Shown one piece after another: positions 60,301 to 64,000 of a stretch of 64,000 bases of DNA (positions are counted from its first letter, which is position 1; every line of letters starts with the position of its first letter). Below the pieces are notes generated by a model that was given only the letters and a program-made list of their open reading frames with translations, searched no databases and was not told where the DNA came from. The translations under genes were made by a program, and so were the position numbers. This DNA is from Umezawaea sp036375055 (GTDB lineage: Bacteria > Actinomycetota > Actinomycetes > Mycobacteriales > Pseudonocardiaceae), in the NCBI RefSeq assembly GCF_036375055.1, contig NZ_DASUSQ010000043.1, forward strand, positions 8,472 through 72,471. Reading direction: 5' to 3'.

Positions 60301-62129
60301 AGTCGCTGTACCGGGTCGAGTGGACCTCGGTCACGCCCGGCACGCCGCCCGCCGGCGTCACCTACGCGGTGCTCGGCGACGACGAGCTGAAGGTCGGCGC
60401 CCGCCTCGAATCCGCAGGCGTCACGCTGGTCCAGGAGGACGCCGACGTGGTGTTCGCGTCCTTCGTCGCCAGCCAGGACACCTCGGTCCGCGCCGCCACG
60501 ACCGGTGTGCTCGACCTGCTCCGCACCTGGCTCGCCGACGACGCCAACGACGACCGCCACCTGGTGCTGGTCACCAGGGGTGCGGTGGCCGTCGGCGCTG
60601 ACGACGACGTGCTCGACCTCGCGGGTGCCGCCGCTCGCGGCCTGGTCCGCTCGGCCCAGGCCGAGAACCCCGGCCGGTTCGCCCTGGTGGACCTGGACGA
60701 GGAGGACAGCTCCTCCCTGGCGCTGACCGCCGCGCTCGCCGCGGGCGAACCGGAACTGGCCCTGCGCGGCGGGACCGCGTTCGCGCCCCGGCTCGCCAGG
60801 GCCGCCGCGGCCGTCGATCCCACCTCGCTCGACACCAACGGCACGGTGCTCGTCACGGGTGCCACCGGCACCCTCGGCGGACTGGTCGCCGAGCACCTGG
60901 TGGTGGAGCACGGCATCCGGAACCTGGTGCTCACCAGCAGGCGCGGCCTGGCCGCTCCCGGTGCGGAGGACCTGCGCGACCGGCTCACGGCCAGGGGTGC
61001 CGTGGTGGACTTCGTCGCCTGCGACGTGGCCGACCGCGACGCCGTGACCGCGCTGCTGGCCGGTGTTCCCGCCGAGCACCCGCTGACCGCCGTCGTGCAC
61101 ACCGCCGGTGTGCTCGACGACGCCACGATCACGTCGCTGACCGCCGACCAGGTCGACCGCGTGCTGCGGCCGAAGGTCGACGCGGCGACCACCCTGCACG
61201 AGCTGACCCGCGACCTGGACCTGGCCGCGTTCGTCCTCTTCTCCTCCACCGGCGGCGTCTTTGGGGCGGCGGGCCAGGGCAACTACGCCGCGGCCAACGC
61301 CTACCTGGACGCGCTGGCCCAGCGCCGCAGGGCGAACGGGCTGCCCGCGACCTCGATCGCGTGGGGCCTGTGGGTCACCGAGGACGGCATGGGCGCCGAC
61401 CTCACCGAGGCCGACGTCCAGCGCATGGCACGGGCCGGGGTCGCCCCGCTCAAGCCCGGCGAGGGCCTGGAGCTGTTCGACATCGCGCTCGGCCACGACC
61501 TCGCCGGACTGGTGCCGATCAACCTGGACCACGCGGTCCTGCGCTCGCAGGCCGCGGCCGGAACCCTCGCGCCGCTGCTGCGGGGCCTGGTGAAGGTGCC
61601 GGTCCGCCGCGCCGCCGAAGCCGCGGTCGCCGAGGTCTCCCTGTCCGCCAGGCTCGCCGGACTGTCCGGTGTGGACCGCGACCGCGCGCTCCTCGACCTG
61701 GTCCGGCAGCACGCGGCCACGGTGCTCGGCTACGAGTCGCACACCGCCGTCGAACCCGGTCGCGGCTTCCTGGAACTCGGCTTCGACTCGCTGACGGCGG
61801 TGGAGTTCCGCAACCAGATCACCGCGGCGACGGGCCTGCGCCTGCCCGCCACGCTGATCTTCGACTACCCGTCACCGACGGCGCTCGCCCAGCACCTCGG
61901 CACGATCGTGCCGATCGAGGACGCGGCGAGCACCTCCGGTGTGCACACCGAACTGGACCGACTGGCCGCCGCACTGGGCACGGCCGCACCCGACGACGCG
62001 GAGAAGCAGGTGATCGCGGCCCGACTGCGCGGTCTGCTGGCCTCGCTCGACGGTGCGCCGCAGGACGACGACCTCGGTTCCGCCACCGCGGACGAGTTGT
62101 TCGACCTGCTCGACAACGAGCTGTCGTGA
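42285..62129 (+). CDS. Type I modular PKS, gene D (modules M10-M13)
   Basis: A 6614-residue polyketide synthase: docking coiled coil (1-33), M10 KS-AT-DH-KR-ACP from residue 34, M11 KS-AT-KR-ACP from 1739, M12 KS-AT-DH-KR-ACP from 3189, M13 KS-AT-DH-KR-ACP from 4861, then a docking tail. The M10 AT is the only methylmalonyl-type AT in the window (GHSQG, YASHS); the other three are malonyl-type. Predicted additions in order are a methyl-branched alkene, a hydroxyl and two conjugated alkenes. KRs of M10, M12 and M13 have LDD (B-type), and M11 is A-type with an intact tetrad. Three of the four hairpin repeats lie here, at the KS-AT boundaries of M10, M11 and M12. The gene lies 43 bp after C and 38 bp before E. 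Confidence 0.97.
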   Translation: MANEDKVLAYLRKVTSELDDAKRKLRELDREGQEPIAIVGMGCRFPGGVSSPDELWRFVESGGDAIGGMPGDRGWELNLDDDPEAAGSAYVADGGFLHDAAQFDANFFGISPREALAMDPQQRVLLEASWETLEHAGIDPHTLRGSQTGVFVGAAQYQYGNAAETADAEDGVEGYLLTGNATSVASGRISYTLGLEGPAVTIDTACSSSLVALHWAIQALRSGECTLALAGGVAVMATPGMFVEFSRQRGLSTDGRCKAFSADADGTGWAEGVGMLAVEKLSDARRNGHRVLAIVRGSAINQDGASNGLSAPNGLAQERVIAQALASGRLSPSDVDAVEAHGTGTKLGDPIEAQALLAAYGQDRETPLLLGSFKSNIGHAQAAAGVAGVIKMVMAIRNGVVPKTLHAENPTPHVDWASGAVELVTETTPWPETGRPRRAAVSSFGISGTNAHTIIEQAPEAANSGFGSSDPSQPVVGTLERKPLPVVPLLLSAKTSDALRAQAARLVALIEDDVDLTDVAYSLATRRSRFDHAAVLVGDDRAELAAGLRAFAEDGPVTDLVRGTADVRGKTAFVFPGQGSQWAGMAGELLDSSPVFAARIAECEQALSAHVDWSLTAVLRAEDGAPGLDRVDVVQPALFSVMVSLAALWQSHGIKPDAVIGHSQGEIAAACVAGALSLEDAALVVALRGKALIALAGKSGMASVGLPLADLRERIAGVDGVTIATINGPRSVTLSGEPEVLDRLVAELEAEGLRARRIRVDYASHSPVVEIIRDEVLAALAPITPRATTIPMFSSVTGELVDGAELDAEYWYGNARGTVVFAPTVEDMIGRGFRSFVEVSPHPVLTMPVQDMLDDAEVTGLALGSLRRDQGGLRRFLASLAEAHVRGLPVDWPALFDGSGARAVELPTYAFQHRRYWMIGGTSSVVDVTAAGLGEADHPLLGAVVDLSDDDGGVVFTGRVSVGTHPWLADHVVSGLVFVPGTAFVDLAIRAADHVGCALLDELTVQAPLVLPEHGAVQLQVAVAEADPSGRRSFTISARQDEGAWVRHATGTLAPSSLGERADLTTWPPAGAESVDLDGLYEALAAGGLHYGPVFQGLRAVWRDGDAVYAEAALPEGTDVDGFGLHPALLDASLHAIAHGEFLSSADGPWLPFSWSGVELVAAGATALRVRITRAGTDAVSLLVADGAGQPVASVESLVLRAISTDQLSAVRSTTSESLFTLTWIPVTDGADDESPAVVIPVRGTNDVDSVHSTAHSVLQLVQEWLGGDHAERLVLVTSNAVSTSGEDVLDLAAAAARGLVRSAQSENPGRILLVDTDGLPSSESALSIALAADESEVVIRDGVVLAPRLARAVPAGEAPVVDGAVLVTGGTGGLGALLAKHLVTAYGVRDLVLTSRRGPDADGAADLLSELAGLGADARIVACDAADRDALAAVLADIRTGHRLAGVVHAAGVLDDGIFASLTPERVDAVLRPKVDAAWHLHDLTADDDLALFVSFSSAAGVLGSPGQGNYAAANAFLDALTAHRRALGLPGVSLAWGLWERASGMSGAMGSSGQDRLSRGGFSALTDAEGLALFDTALTTGDDLLLPVRVTLSALKAADGSVPRLWRGLVRTTTRRRATAADEAAVAGLAGRLAALPEAERLPEVLEIVRAYVAAVLGYGSGSEVDASRAFKELGFDSLTAVEFRNQLSAATGLRLPATLVFDYPTSAVLTDFLCGELLGTVPAEVVAKPAARKNTDEPLAIVSMACRFPGGIASPEDLWQVMTDGVDAISPFPTDRGWDLDLLRQALDSTEAGFLHNASSFDSAFFGITPREAVAMDPQQRLLLEVSYETFERAGIDPATLRGSKTGVFTGLMYHDYVNGLTTIPEEVSGYLGTGNSGSVASGRVSYTFGLEGPAVTIDTACSSSLVALHVATQSLRSGECDMALVGGVAVMATPGTFVDFASQGGMAPNGRCKPFAAAADGATWSEGIGLLLVERLSDAQRNGHQVLALVRGSAVNQDGASNGLTAPNGPSQQRVIKAALADAGLSTQDVDVVEGHGTGTKLGDPIEAQALLATYGQDRERPLLLGALKSNLGHTQAAAGVAGIIKMVLAMRHGVLPRTLHTDAPTPQVDWTAGDVELITEQVGWPTTGHPRRAGVSSFGIGGTNAHTIIEQAPEAGNSGFGSPGPSRPVGGTKASPPVTPVVLSAKSADALLGQASNLESIADSVDLTDLGFSAATTRAHLEHRAVVVAADTDELLSGLKSLAVRDTVVQGRTAILFTGQGSQRLGMGRELYNSYPVFAEAFDAACAVLDAPVAEIVFGVDADALNQTGNAQPALFALEVALYRLVESWGVKPDAVGGHSIGEIAAAHVAGVLTLEDAATLVSARGRLMQALPTGGAMVAIQATEAEVLPLIGNDVSIAAVNGPNSVVVAGTEAAVEQVLAHFADRKSKRLAVSHAFHSPLMDPMLEDFRQVVSRLTFSAPTIPLLGDVTDPEHWVRHVRGTVRFADTVTTLEAQGVKTFLELGPDGVLTAMAADSVEDAALVAGLRKDRPEARSIVTALGALHARGVKVDWTAFFAGTGARRVDLPTYAFQHEQYWLERPAITAEVDEVEARFWDAVEREDLESLATSLSLDGETVGTVLPALAQWRRERRGESTVEGWRYRIEWRHTTPGAATASGRWLLVGSEDLALPGVEIVRIAASADRADLVTGLETVGEVDGVLSTCTDVAEVLALVQALGDAGISAPLWCTTRGAVTTGRADVVDNPDQATIWGLGLVAGLEHPDRWGGLIDLPETLDKRGYERVAAVLAGTEDQVALRGSGVFARRLAHGRTAEAAGGFAPRGTVLVTGGTGALGARVAHWLAEAGAEHLVLTSRRGATAPGATELAASLEATGVRVTLAACDVADRDAVAALVAEFPPNAVVHAAGAEQFTPLAEYDQADFAALLAPKVDGARNLDELVGEVDAFILFSSIAGTWGSGGQSAYAAANAYLDALAESRRARGLTALSVAWGAWAEAGMATGDAGEQLRRRGVTAMNPDAALTALRQAIRCDDTAVAVADIDWSLFAPVFTTLRPSPLISDLPEVRAALDAAPAQDAPSTSKFSALSASDRSRALLDLVRRQAAIVCGYASGDDITSTRPFRELGFDSLTAVELRNKLTAETGLSLPATLVFDYPTPAVLAEHLDTLFGGAGAVLDTITANTPLDDEPIAIVAMSCRFPGGVSSPEQLWQLVAEGRDAISPFPSDRGWDADALFDADPDSQGSSYVVEGGFLTGISQFDPAFFGISPREALAMDPQQRLLLETSWEVFERAGLDPTSLRGEQIGVFAGTANQDYSALLVAGGDNVEGYLGTGNITSVASGRVSYTFGLEGPAVTVDTACSSSLVALHLAAQALRSGECTMALAGGVTIMSTPGTFVEFSRQRGLATDGRCKAFAASADGTGWGEGVGMLLVERLSDAQRNGHQVLAVVRGSAVNQDGASNGLTAPNGPSQQRVIRQALANAGLSTSDVDVVEAHGTGTVLGDPIEAQAVLATYGQDRETPLLLGSLKSNIGHAQSAAGVGGIIKMVMAIRNGVAPKTLHVDEPSPKVDWTSGAVELLTEAREWPETGRPRRAAVSSFGISGTNAHTIIEQAPEAANSGFGSPAPSQLVGGALERTAPPVLPLVLSAKTPEALVDQAERMLDHLDHTTADLIDTAFSAATTRAHLEHGAVVVGEQADLVRGLTALVRGDRDASLVRGTAAEGRLAILFTGQGSQRLGMGRELYDAFPVFADAFDAVCSHFEQPIGEAVFGVDADALTRTGTTQPALFALEVALYRLVESFGVRPDFVGGHSVGEIAAAHVAGVLTLEDAAKLVETRGRLMQALPAGGAMVALQATEADVTPHLTDTVSIAAINGPDSVVVAGEEEAVARVVAQFADRKSKRLTVSHAFHSPLMDPMLDEFRAVVAKLAFTEPTIAMLGEVTNPEYWVRHVREAVRFADTVTTLESRGASTFLELGPDAVLTAMGADSVTDAVLVPALRADRPEAPTLVRALGSLHALGNRVDWAAYFAGSGARRVELPTYAFQRERFWPQPARGWADVSAIGLRDVDHPMLGAALSLADGDGLVLTGRLSTAAQPWLADHVVLGSILVPGTAFVELALHAAEQVGLDLLEELTLEAPLAIPEHGDVALQLTVAAADENGRRALQVHSSVADGPWTRHASGSLSTGTAVRNSLAEWPPANAEAVDLTGFYDALAESGYGYGPAFQGLKSAWLRDDEVFVEVEVADATGFGIHPALLDSALHAAGLGGLLPDTDVVRIPFAWTDVSLNAVGAGALRVKLSRGEHDGITLDVADVTGAPVARVESLVLRQVSADQVAVKTTTDSLFKVDWVAVPTTDATVSFTELDDDLAALVDVPDAVLVSPADASEALTLAQTWLADDRFAESKLVFVTRGAVSTAGEDVTDLAAAGIWGLIRSAQTEHPERFVLLDLDGQEASRGVLSHALVPGAPQLALRDGEARAPRLGRVAPAVGAAPALDPTGTVLITGATGALGGLVAKHLVTRYDVTNLLLVSRRGEDAPGTTELATELAGLGAVATFAACDVSDRAALERLLDGIPAERPLTGVVHTAGVLDDGTFEAQTPDRIAAVASPKADAARHLHELVGDVEMFVLFSSLSGTYGTAGQSNYAAANATLDGLAHHRRANGLAATSLAWGLWQTDTGMGTDSDRAARGGIGTLSAADGLALFDAALATDEAHLVPVHLDLAVLRTHPVIPAILQGLVRPARRAVRAADTASRLGLADLVGPERHRAVLELVRTQVAAVLGYDSPDAVHAGRAFKELGFDSLTAVELRNGLNAVTGMRLPATLVFDYPNAGALADHLVTELFGAVEAPAAEVRAAKVADDEPIAIVSMSCRYPGGIRTPEQLWDLVVAGNDGISPFPTDRGWDLENLFDSNPDTPGTTYAREGGFLHDAAQFDPAFFGMGPREALATDPQQRLLLETSWETFERAGIDPTSVRGSKTGVFAGVMYYDYASRLTLIPEEVEGFVGTGNSASVISGRVAYTFGLEGPAVTVDTACSSSLVALHLAVQALRSGECDLALAGGVTVMPSPGTFTSFSRQRGLAEDGRIKSFAAGADGTAWGEGVGLLLVERLSDARRNGHPVLAIVRGTAVNQDGASNGLTAPNGPSQQRVIKQALANARLGADQIDVVEAHGTGTTLGDPIEAQALLATYGQERLGDEPLWLGSIKSNIGHTQAAAGVAGVIKMVQAMRHGVLPKTLNVDAPSPHIDWSAGEVELLTEAREWPSTGRPRRAAVSSFGISGTNAHTIIEQAPEAVAVAEPTITEQVVPVLLSARGGEALKAQAVQLHAHLAAHPELDLVEAAGTLATHRAALEHRAAFVAESRTELLGKLAAFDAITGGTEGSGKTAFLFTGQGSQRLGMGRELHEAFPVYAKAFDEVCSKFDAPVRETVFGDDADALDQTGLTQPALFAVEVALYRLLEAWGVHADHLAGHSIGELAAAHVAGVLSLDDATTLVGARGRLMQALPTGGLMISVRAAESEVLPLLTEGVSIAAVNGPRSVVIAGDEDAVLAVAGELAGQGVKTKRLKVSHAFHSPLMDPMLDEFRAVAEGLTYSTPRVPMLGDVTNPEHWVAHVRDAVRFADSLTELTRLGVTTFLEVGPDGVLTAMAAEADVTAVPVLRKDRAEVATLTTALAELHVHGVDVDWRAFFAGRATRQVELPTYAFQTSRYWLEDAATMVDVSSAGLSSADHPLLGAAVPLADADGFLFTGRLSLDTHPWLAEHEVHDVVLLPGTAFVELALRAGDQVGCGAIDELTLQSPLVLPRTGSVQLQAVVGAPDASGARPFALHSRTGDESWTRHATGSLVESDVPSFDLAQWPPTGAEKIDVDGVYDGFAVAGFGYGPLFQGLGAAWRLGDDVFAEVALPATKESGTGADSGGYGVHPALLDSALHAIGVGGLASGDGLLPFAWSGVRLYSTGATSLRVKLSATGESVAIQLADATGAPVASVESLALRAISADQLAGAPIHVESLYRVEWTSVTPGTPPAGVTYAVLGDDELKVGARLESAGVTLVQEDADVVFASFVASQDTSVRAATTGVLDLLRTWLADDANDDRHLVLVTRGAVAVGADDDVLDLAGAAARGLVRSAQAENPGRFALVDLDEEDSSSLALTAALAAGEPELALRGGTAFAPRLARAAAAVDPTSLDTNGTVLVTGATGTLGGLVAEHLVVEHGIRNLVLTSRRGLAAPGAEDLRDRLTARGAVVDFVACDVADRDAVTALLAGVPAEHPLTAVVHTAGVLDDATITSLTADQVDRVLRPKVDAATTLHELTRDLDLAAFVLFSSTGGVFGAAGQGNYAAANAYLDALAQRRRANGLPATSIAWGLWVTEDGMGADLTEADVQRMARAGVAPLKPGEGLELFDIALGHDLAGLVPINLDHAVLRSQAAAGTLAPLLRGLVKVPVRRAAEAAVAEVSLSARLAGLSGVDRDRALLDLVRQHAATVLGYESHTAVEPGRGFLELGFDSLTAVEFRNQITAATGLRLPATLIFDYPSPTALAQHLGTIVPIEDAASTSGVHTELDRLAAALGTAAPDDAEKQVIAARLRGLLASLDGAPQDDDLGSATADELFDLLDNELS
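42384..47498 (+). other. Module M10: KS-AT(methylmalonyl)-DH-KR-ACP
   Basis: KS spans 42384-43661, with Cys at 42900. The hairpin repeat follows. AT spans about 43992-45036, with Ser at 44271 in GHSQG and YASHS at 44568-44582; it begins VFPGQGSQWAGM, unlike the FTGQGSQ of the other ATs. DH spans about 45055-45900, with His at 45195 in an intact HxxxGxxxxP motif and HPALLD. KR starts at 46374 with LDD at 46647-46655, Tyr at 46818 and Asn. ACP Ser is at 47322 (GFDSL). A C-methyl trisubstituted alkene is predicted, probably E given the B-type KR. Confidence 0.93.
43660..43723 (+). repeat. Palindromic in-frame repeat, copy 2 (M10 KS-AT boundary)
   Basis: Arms CCGAAGCCGC (43660-43669) and GCGGCTTCGG (43675-43684) pair perfectly around the loop GAACA. 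GGAAG and CTTCC form a second small inverted repeat just after. It encodes EAANSGFGSSDPSQPVVGT directly after EQAP. It adjoins the only methylmalonyl AT. Confidence 0.85.
47499..51848 (+). other. Module M11: KS-AT(malonyl)-KR-ACP
   Basis: KS spans 47499-48758, with Cys at 47997; the first His motif reads EGHGTGT rather than EAHGTGT. A hairpin repeat follows. AT starts at about 49053, with Ser at 49317 (GHSIG) and HAFHS from 49602. The dimerization-like element starts at 50079 (FWDAVE). KR starts at 50763 with SRRG, Lys (PKVDG), Ser, Tyr (51186) and Asn (51198) all intact, and A-type Trp and Gln. ACP Ser is at 51675. The hydroxyl separates the methyl-branched alkene from the following diene. 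Confidence 0.93.
48757..48818 (+). repeat. Palindromic in-frame repeat, copy 3 (M11 KS-AT boundary)
   Basis: Arms CCGAAGCCG (48757-48765) and CGGCTTCGG (48773-48781) form a 9-bp perfect stem. The innermost pair of the other copies is lost (G opposite G). It encodes EAGNSGFGSPGPSRPVGGTK after EQAP. Confidence 0.85.
51849..56864 (+). other. Module M12: KS-AT(malonyl)-DH-KR-ACP
   Basis: KS spans 51849-53129, with Cys at 52368, followed by a hairpin repeat. AT starts at about 53457, with Ser at 53721 in GHSVG and HAFHS from 54006 (malonyl). DH spans about 54454-55290, with His at 54588 in an intact HxxxGxxxxP motif and HPALLD. KR starts at 55779 (GATGALG), with LDD, Ser, Tyr (56217) and Asn. ACP Ser is at 56688. 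A disubstituted alkene is predicted, E by the B-type KR rule. Confidence 0.93.
53128..53190 (+). repeat. Palindromic in-frame repeat, copy 4 (M12 KS-AT boundary)
   Basis: Arms CCGAAGCCGC (53128-53137) and GCGGCTTCGG (53143-53152) pair perfectly around the loop GAACA. The trailing sequence matches the other copies (GGAAGTCCTG, CCTTCCCAGCTCGTCGGTGG). It encodes EAANSGFGSPAPSQLVGG after EQAP. Confidence 0.85.
56865..61923 (+). other. Module M13: KS-AT(malonyl)-DH-KR-ACP
   Basis: KS spans 56865-58151, with Cys at 57384. It reads MGPREALATDPQQ where other KSs have ISPREALAMDPQQ. AT starts at about 58428, with Ser at 58692 (GHSIG) and HAFHS from 58983. DH spans about 59428-60270, with His at 59559, Asp (59571) at the usual Gly of HxxxGxxxxP, and HPALLD present. 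KR starts at 60840 (GATGTLG), with LDD at 61113-61121, Tyr at 61284 and Asn. ACP Ser is at 61788. A second alkene conjugated with that of M12 is predicted. No hairpin repeat is present. Confidence 0.92.
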
Positions 62130-62263
62130 GCCACGTGACCGCCGCCAACGCCAGAGGAGATGATCACGTGGCGAACGAGGACAAGTACCTCGCCTACCTG
62201 AAGCGGGCCACCGCCGACCTGCGGGACGCGCGCAAGCAGCTCCGCGACGTCGAGGACAAGGCC
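61924..62263 (+). other. Docking interface between proteins D and E
   Basis: The tail of D (ELDRLAAALG, then KQVIAARLRGLLASL, then ADELFDLLDNEL) faces the head of E (MANEDKYLAYLKRATADLRD). The class is the same as at B/C and C/D. The tail differs from those of B and C by lacking RTKIT. Confidence 0.75.
62155..62160 (+). promoter_or_regulatory. Ribosome binding site of gene E
   Basis: AGGAGA ends 7 nt before the GTG at 62168. It decides for this GTG start, because the following residues match the docking heads of genes C and D, and no in-frame ATG occurs until inside the KS. Confidence 0.75.
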
Positions 62264-64000
62264 ACCGAGCCCATCGCGATCGTCGCGATGAGCTGCCGCT
62301 TCCCCGGTGGGGTCGCCACACCCGAGGACCTGTGGGACCTCGTGGCGAACGGCCGTGACGCGATCTCCGGGTTCCCGACGGACCGCGGCTGGCAGGTCGA
62401 GGACATCCCCCTGGAGGGCGGTTTCCTCTACGACGTCAGCGAGTTCGACCCGGCGTTCTTCGGCATCTCGCCCCGCGAGGCCCTGGCGATGGACCCGCAG
62501 CAGCGCCTGCTGCTGGAGACGTCCTACGAGGCGTTCGAGCGGGCGGGCATCGACCCGTCGACGCTGAAGGGCAGTCGGACCGGTGTGTTCGCCGGCCTGA
62601 TGTACCACGACTACGCCGCCCGCGAGATCGCGCCGCCGGAGGGCGTCGAGGGCTACCTCGGCAACGGCAGCGCGGGCAGCATCGCGTCCGGCCGCGTCTC
62701 CTACACGCTCGGCCTCGAAGGCCCCGCGGTCACCATCGACACGGCGTGCTCCTCGTCGCTGGTCGCGCTGCACTGGGCCGTGCAGGCCCTGCGGCTCGGC
62801 GAGTGCGAGATGGCGCTCGCCGGTGGTGTCGCGGTCATGTCCACGCCCGGCACGTTCATCGACTTCGCCCGCCAGGGCGCACTCGCCTCCGACGGCCGCT
62901 GCAAGGCGTTCTCCGCCGACGCCGACGGCACCGGGTGGGGCGAGGGCGTCGGCATGATCCTGCTGGAGCGCCTGTCCGACGCGCAGCGCCTCGGGCACGA
63001 GGTCCTGGCGGTCGTGCGGGGTTCGGCGATCAACCAGGACGGCGCGTCCAGCGGCCTGACCGCCCCGAACGGCCCGTCGCAGCAGCGCGTGATCAAGCAG
63101 GCGCTCGCGTCGGCCGGTCTGTCCACCTCGGACGTCGACGTGGTCGAGGCCCACGGCACGGGCACGTCGCTGGGCGACCCGATCGAGGCGCAGGCGCTGC
63201 TGGCCACCTACGGCCAGGACCGCGACGAGCCGCTGTGGCTGGGATCTCTCAAGTCCAACATCGGCCACACCCAGGCCGCCGCGGGTGTCGCGGGCATCAT
63301 CAAGATGGTCATGGCGCTGCGCCACGGCGTCCTGCCCAAGACCCTGCACGCCGACGTGCGTTCGCCGCACGTCGACTGGGCCGACGGCAACATCGAACTG
63401 CTGACCGAGGCGCGCGAGTGGCCCGCGGGCGAACGTTTGCGCCGCGCGGGCATCTCGTCGTTCGGCATCTCCGGCACCAACGCCCACACGATCATCGAGC
63501 AGGCGCCACCCGCCGAGCCGGTCGAGGTCGTCGCGCAGGAGCCGGTGGCGGTCCCGTTCGTGCTGTCGGGCAAGACCGAGCAGGCGTTGCGCGCCCAGGC
63601 CGCCAAGTTGGGCGAGCACCTGGCCGCCAACCCCGACACCAACCCGCGTGACCTGGCCTGGTCCCTCGCGACCACCCGCACCGCGCACACCCACCGGGCC
63701 GCGATCGTCGGCACCGAACTGGCCGACGTGGTGCGCGGCCTCGACTCGCTCAACCCCGGCGTGGCCAAGGAGTCGGGTCTCGCGTTCCTGTTCACCGGTC
63801 AGGGCAGCCAGCGCGCGGGCATGGGTCGTGAGCTGCACGCGGCCTACCCGGTGTTCGCCAAGGCGTTCGACGAGGTCGCCGCGCTGGTGGACGTGCGGGA
63901 CACCCAGGAGGAGCTGGACCGCACCGAGTTCACCCAGCCCGCGATCTTCGCGCTGGAAGTGGCGCTGTACCGGCTGGTGGAGTCGTGGGGCATCCGCCCC
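62168..64000 (+). CDS. Type I modular PKS, gene E (3' partial; start of module M14)
   Basis: The first 611 residues of another polyketide synthase, running off the window. It starts with GTG, set by AGGAGA and by the docking head (residues 1-32, MANEDKYLAYLKRATADL). KS spans residues 33-447. AT begins at about residue 538 and is cut after SWGIRP, before its active Ser, so extender choice and reductive domains are unknown. By position it extends the diene made by M12-M13. It lies 38 bp downstream of gene D with no terminator, so it is likely in the same transcript. Confidence 0.95.
   Translation, partial: MANEDKYLAYLKRATADLRDARKQLRDVEDKATEPIAIVAMSCRFPGGVATPEDLWDLVANGRDAISGFPTDRGWQVEDIPLEGGFLYDVSEFDPAFFGISPREALAMDPQQRLLLETSYEAFERAGIDPSTLKGSRTGVFAGLMYHDYAAREIAPPEGVEGYLGNGSAGSIASGRVSYTLGLEGPAVTIDTACSSSLVALHWAVQALRLGECEMALAGGVAVMSTPGTFIDFARQGALASDGRCKAFSADADGTGWGEGVGMILLERLSDAQRLGHEVLAVVRGSAINQDGASSGLTAPNGPSQQRVIKQALASAGLSTSDVDVVEAHGTGTSLGDPIEAQALLATYGQDRDEPLWLGSLKSNIGHTQAAAGVAGIIKMVMALRHGVLPKTLHADVRSPHVDWADGNIELLTEAREWPAGERLRRAGISSFGISGTNAHTIIEQAPPAEPVEVVAQEPVAVPFVLSGKTEQALRAQAAKLGEHLAANPDTNPRDLAWSLATTRTAHTHRAAIVGTELADVVRGLDSLNPGVAKESGLAFLFTGQGSQRAGMGRELHAAYPVFAKAFDEVAALVDVRDTQEELDRTEFTQPAIFALEVALYRLVESWGIRP
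62264..64000 (+). other. Module M14 (partial): KS-AT(truncated)
   Basis: KS spans 62264-63508, with Cys at 62747 (DTACSSS) and the EAHGTGT and KSNIGHTQ histidines present. AT starts at about 63779 with LFTGQGSQRAGM, which resembles the malonyl-type ATs of M4, M6 and M8 (AFDEVAALVDV). The specificity motifs are beyond the window. The KS-AT linker has no hairpin repeat. Confidence 0.9.

Noticed and set aside
62168..62300. A later ATG inside the M14 KS as the start of gene E
   Set aside because: It would remove the docking coiled coil and the KS N-terminus. GTG 62168 has AGGAGA at good spacing and matches the sister proteins.
2..64000. Trans-AT PKS, C-methyltransferase, thioesterase or loading domains
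   Set aside because: Each complete module has its own AT. No methyltransferase motif, terminal thioesterase or decarboxylating KSQ is seen. The missing ends of the locus must carry loading and release.
2..64000. CRISPR arrays, tRNA or rRNA genes, insertion sequences
   Set aside because: None were seen. Apparent long repeats are paralogous PKS modules, and the short dispersed hairpin repeat carries no transposase.
1..64000. Naming the product or assigning a known gene symbol
   Set aside because: The module string resembles several polyol macrolide pathways but the starter, release step and tailoring genes are outside the window, so an identification would be a guess.

Overview
The window is the interior of a very large type I modular (cis-AT) polyketide synthase (PKS) locus. 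It reads entirely on the + strand. Base composition is strongly GC-rich, codons end almost always in G or C, and gene spacing is short with GGAG-type ribosome sites, so the host is a high-GC actinomycete. A more precise taxonomic placement cannot be supported from this sequence. No loading module, thioesterase, tailoring enzyme, regulator, transporter, tRNA, rRNA or mobile element lies in the window.

Layout. Five consecutive PKS genes, called A to E here, carry 14 modules (M1-M14, numbered only within the window). Twelve modules are complete. Gene A (2-13825, 5' end missing) holds partial M1 (KS-AT-DH-ER-KR-ACP), M2 and M3 (KS-AT-KR-ACP). Gene B (13851-35711) holds five KS-AT-KR-ACP modules, M4-M8. 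A 251-bp gap follows, with a strong hairpin terminator and a candidate promoter. Gene C (35963-42241) is a single fully reducing module, M9 (KS-AT-DH-ER-KR-ACP). Gene D (42285-62129) holds M10 (KS-AT-DH-KR-ACP), M11 (KS-AT-KR-ACP), M12 and M13 (both KS-AT-DH-KR-ACP). Gene E (62168 to beyond the window) begins M14 and is cut inside its AT.

Chemistry inferred from domains. Every readable AT has GHSIG or GHSVG plus HAFHS, which marks malonyl-CoA, except M10, which has GHSQG plus YASHS and so methylmalonyl-CoA. If every domain works and the modules act in the order A-B-C-D-E, the chain after M13 reads: R, CH2CH2 (M1), seven CH(OH)CH2 units (M2-M8), a reduced stretch (M9), a methyl-branched alkene (M10), one hydroxyl (M11), then a conjugated diene (M12, M13) extended further by gene E. 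A long 1,3-polyol is thus built before the unsaturated part, the reverse of nystatin-type polyenes and closer to oxo-polyene or polyol macrolides. The exact product is not identifiable from this window.

How the proteins connect. Coiled-coil docking segments sit at the ends of the proteins. The A/B junction uses one docking subtype. B/C, C/D and D/E share another, so the last three interfaces must be told apart by finer residues.

Most notable features: (1) four copies of an about 60-bp element, in frame at the KS-AT boundary of M5, M10, M11 and M12, whose 10-bp hairpin is preserved by a compensatory base change; (2) an alternating pattern of ketoreductase catalytic variants in the polyol section, explained by a two-module duplication (M5-M6 and M7-M8); (3) an ACP in M3 with GFSSL instead of GFDSL; (4) a sharply bounded 69-nt patch of A/T-ending codons in the M4 ketoreductase; (5) the terminator, promoter and Shine-Dalgarno hairpin that separate genes A-B from C-E.
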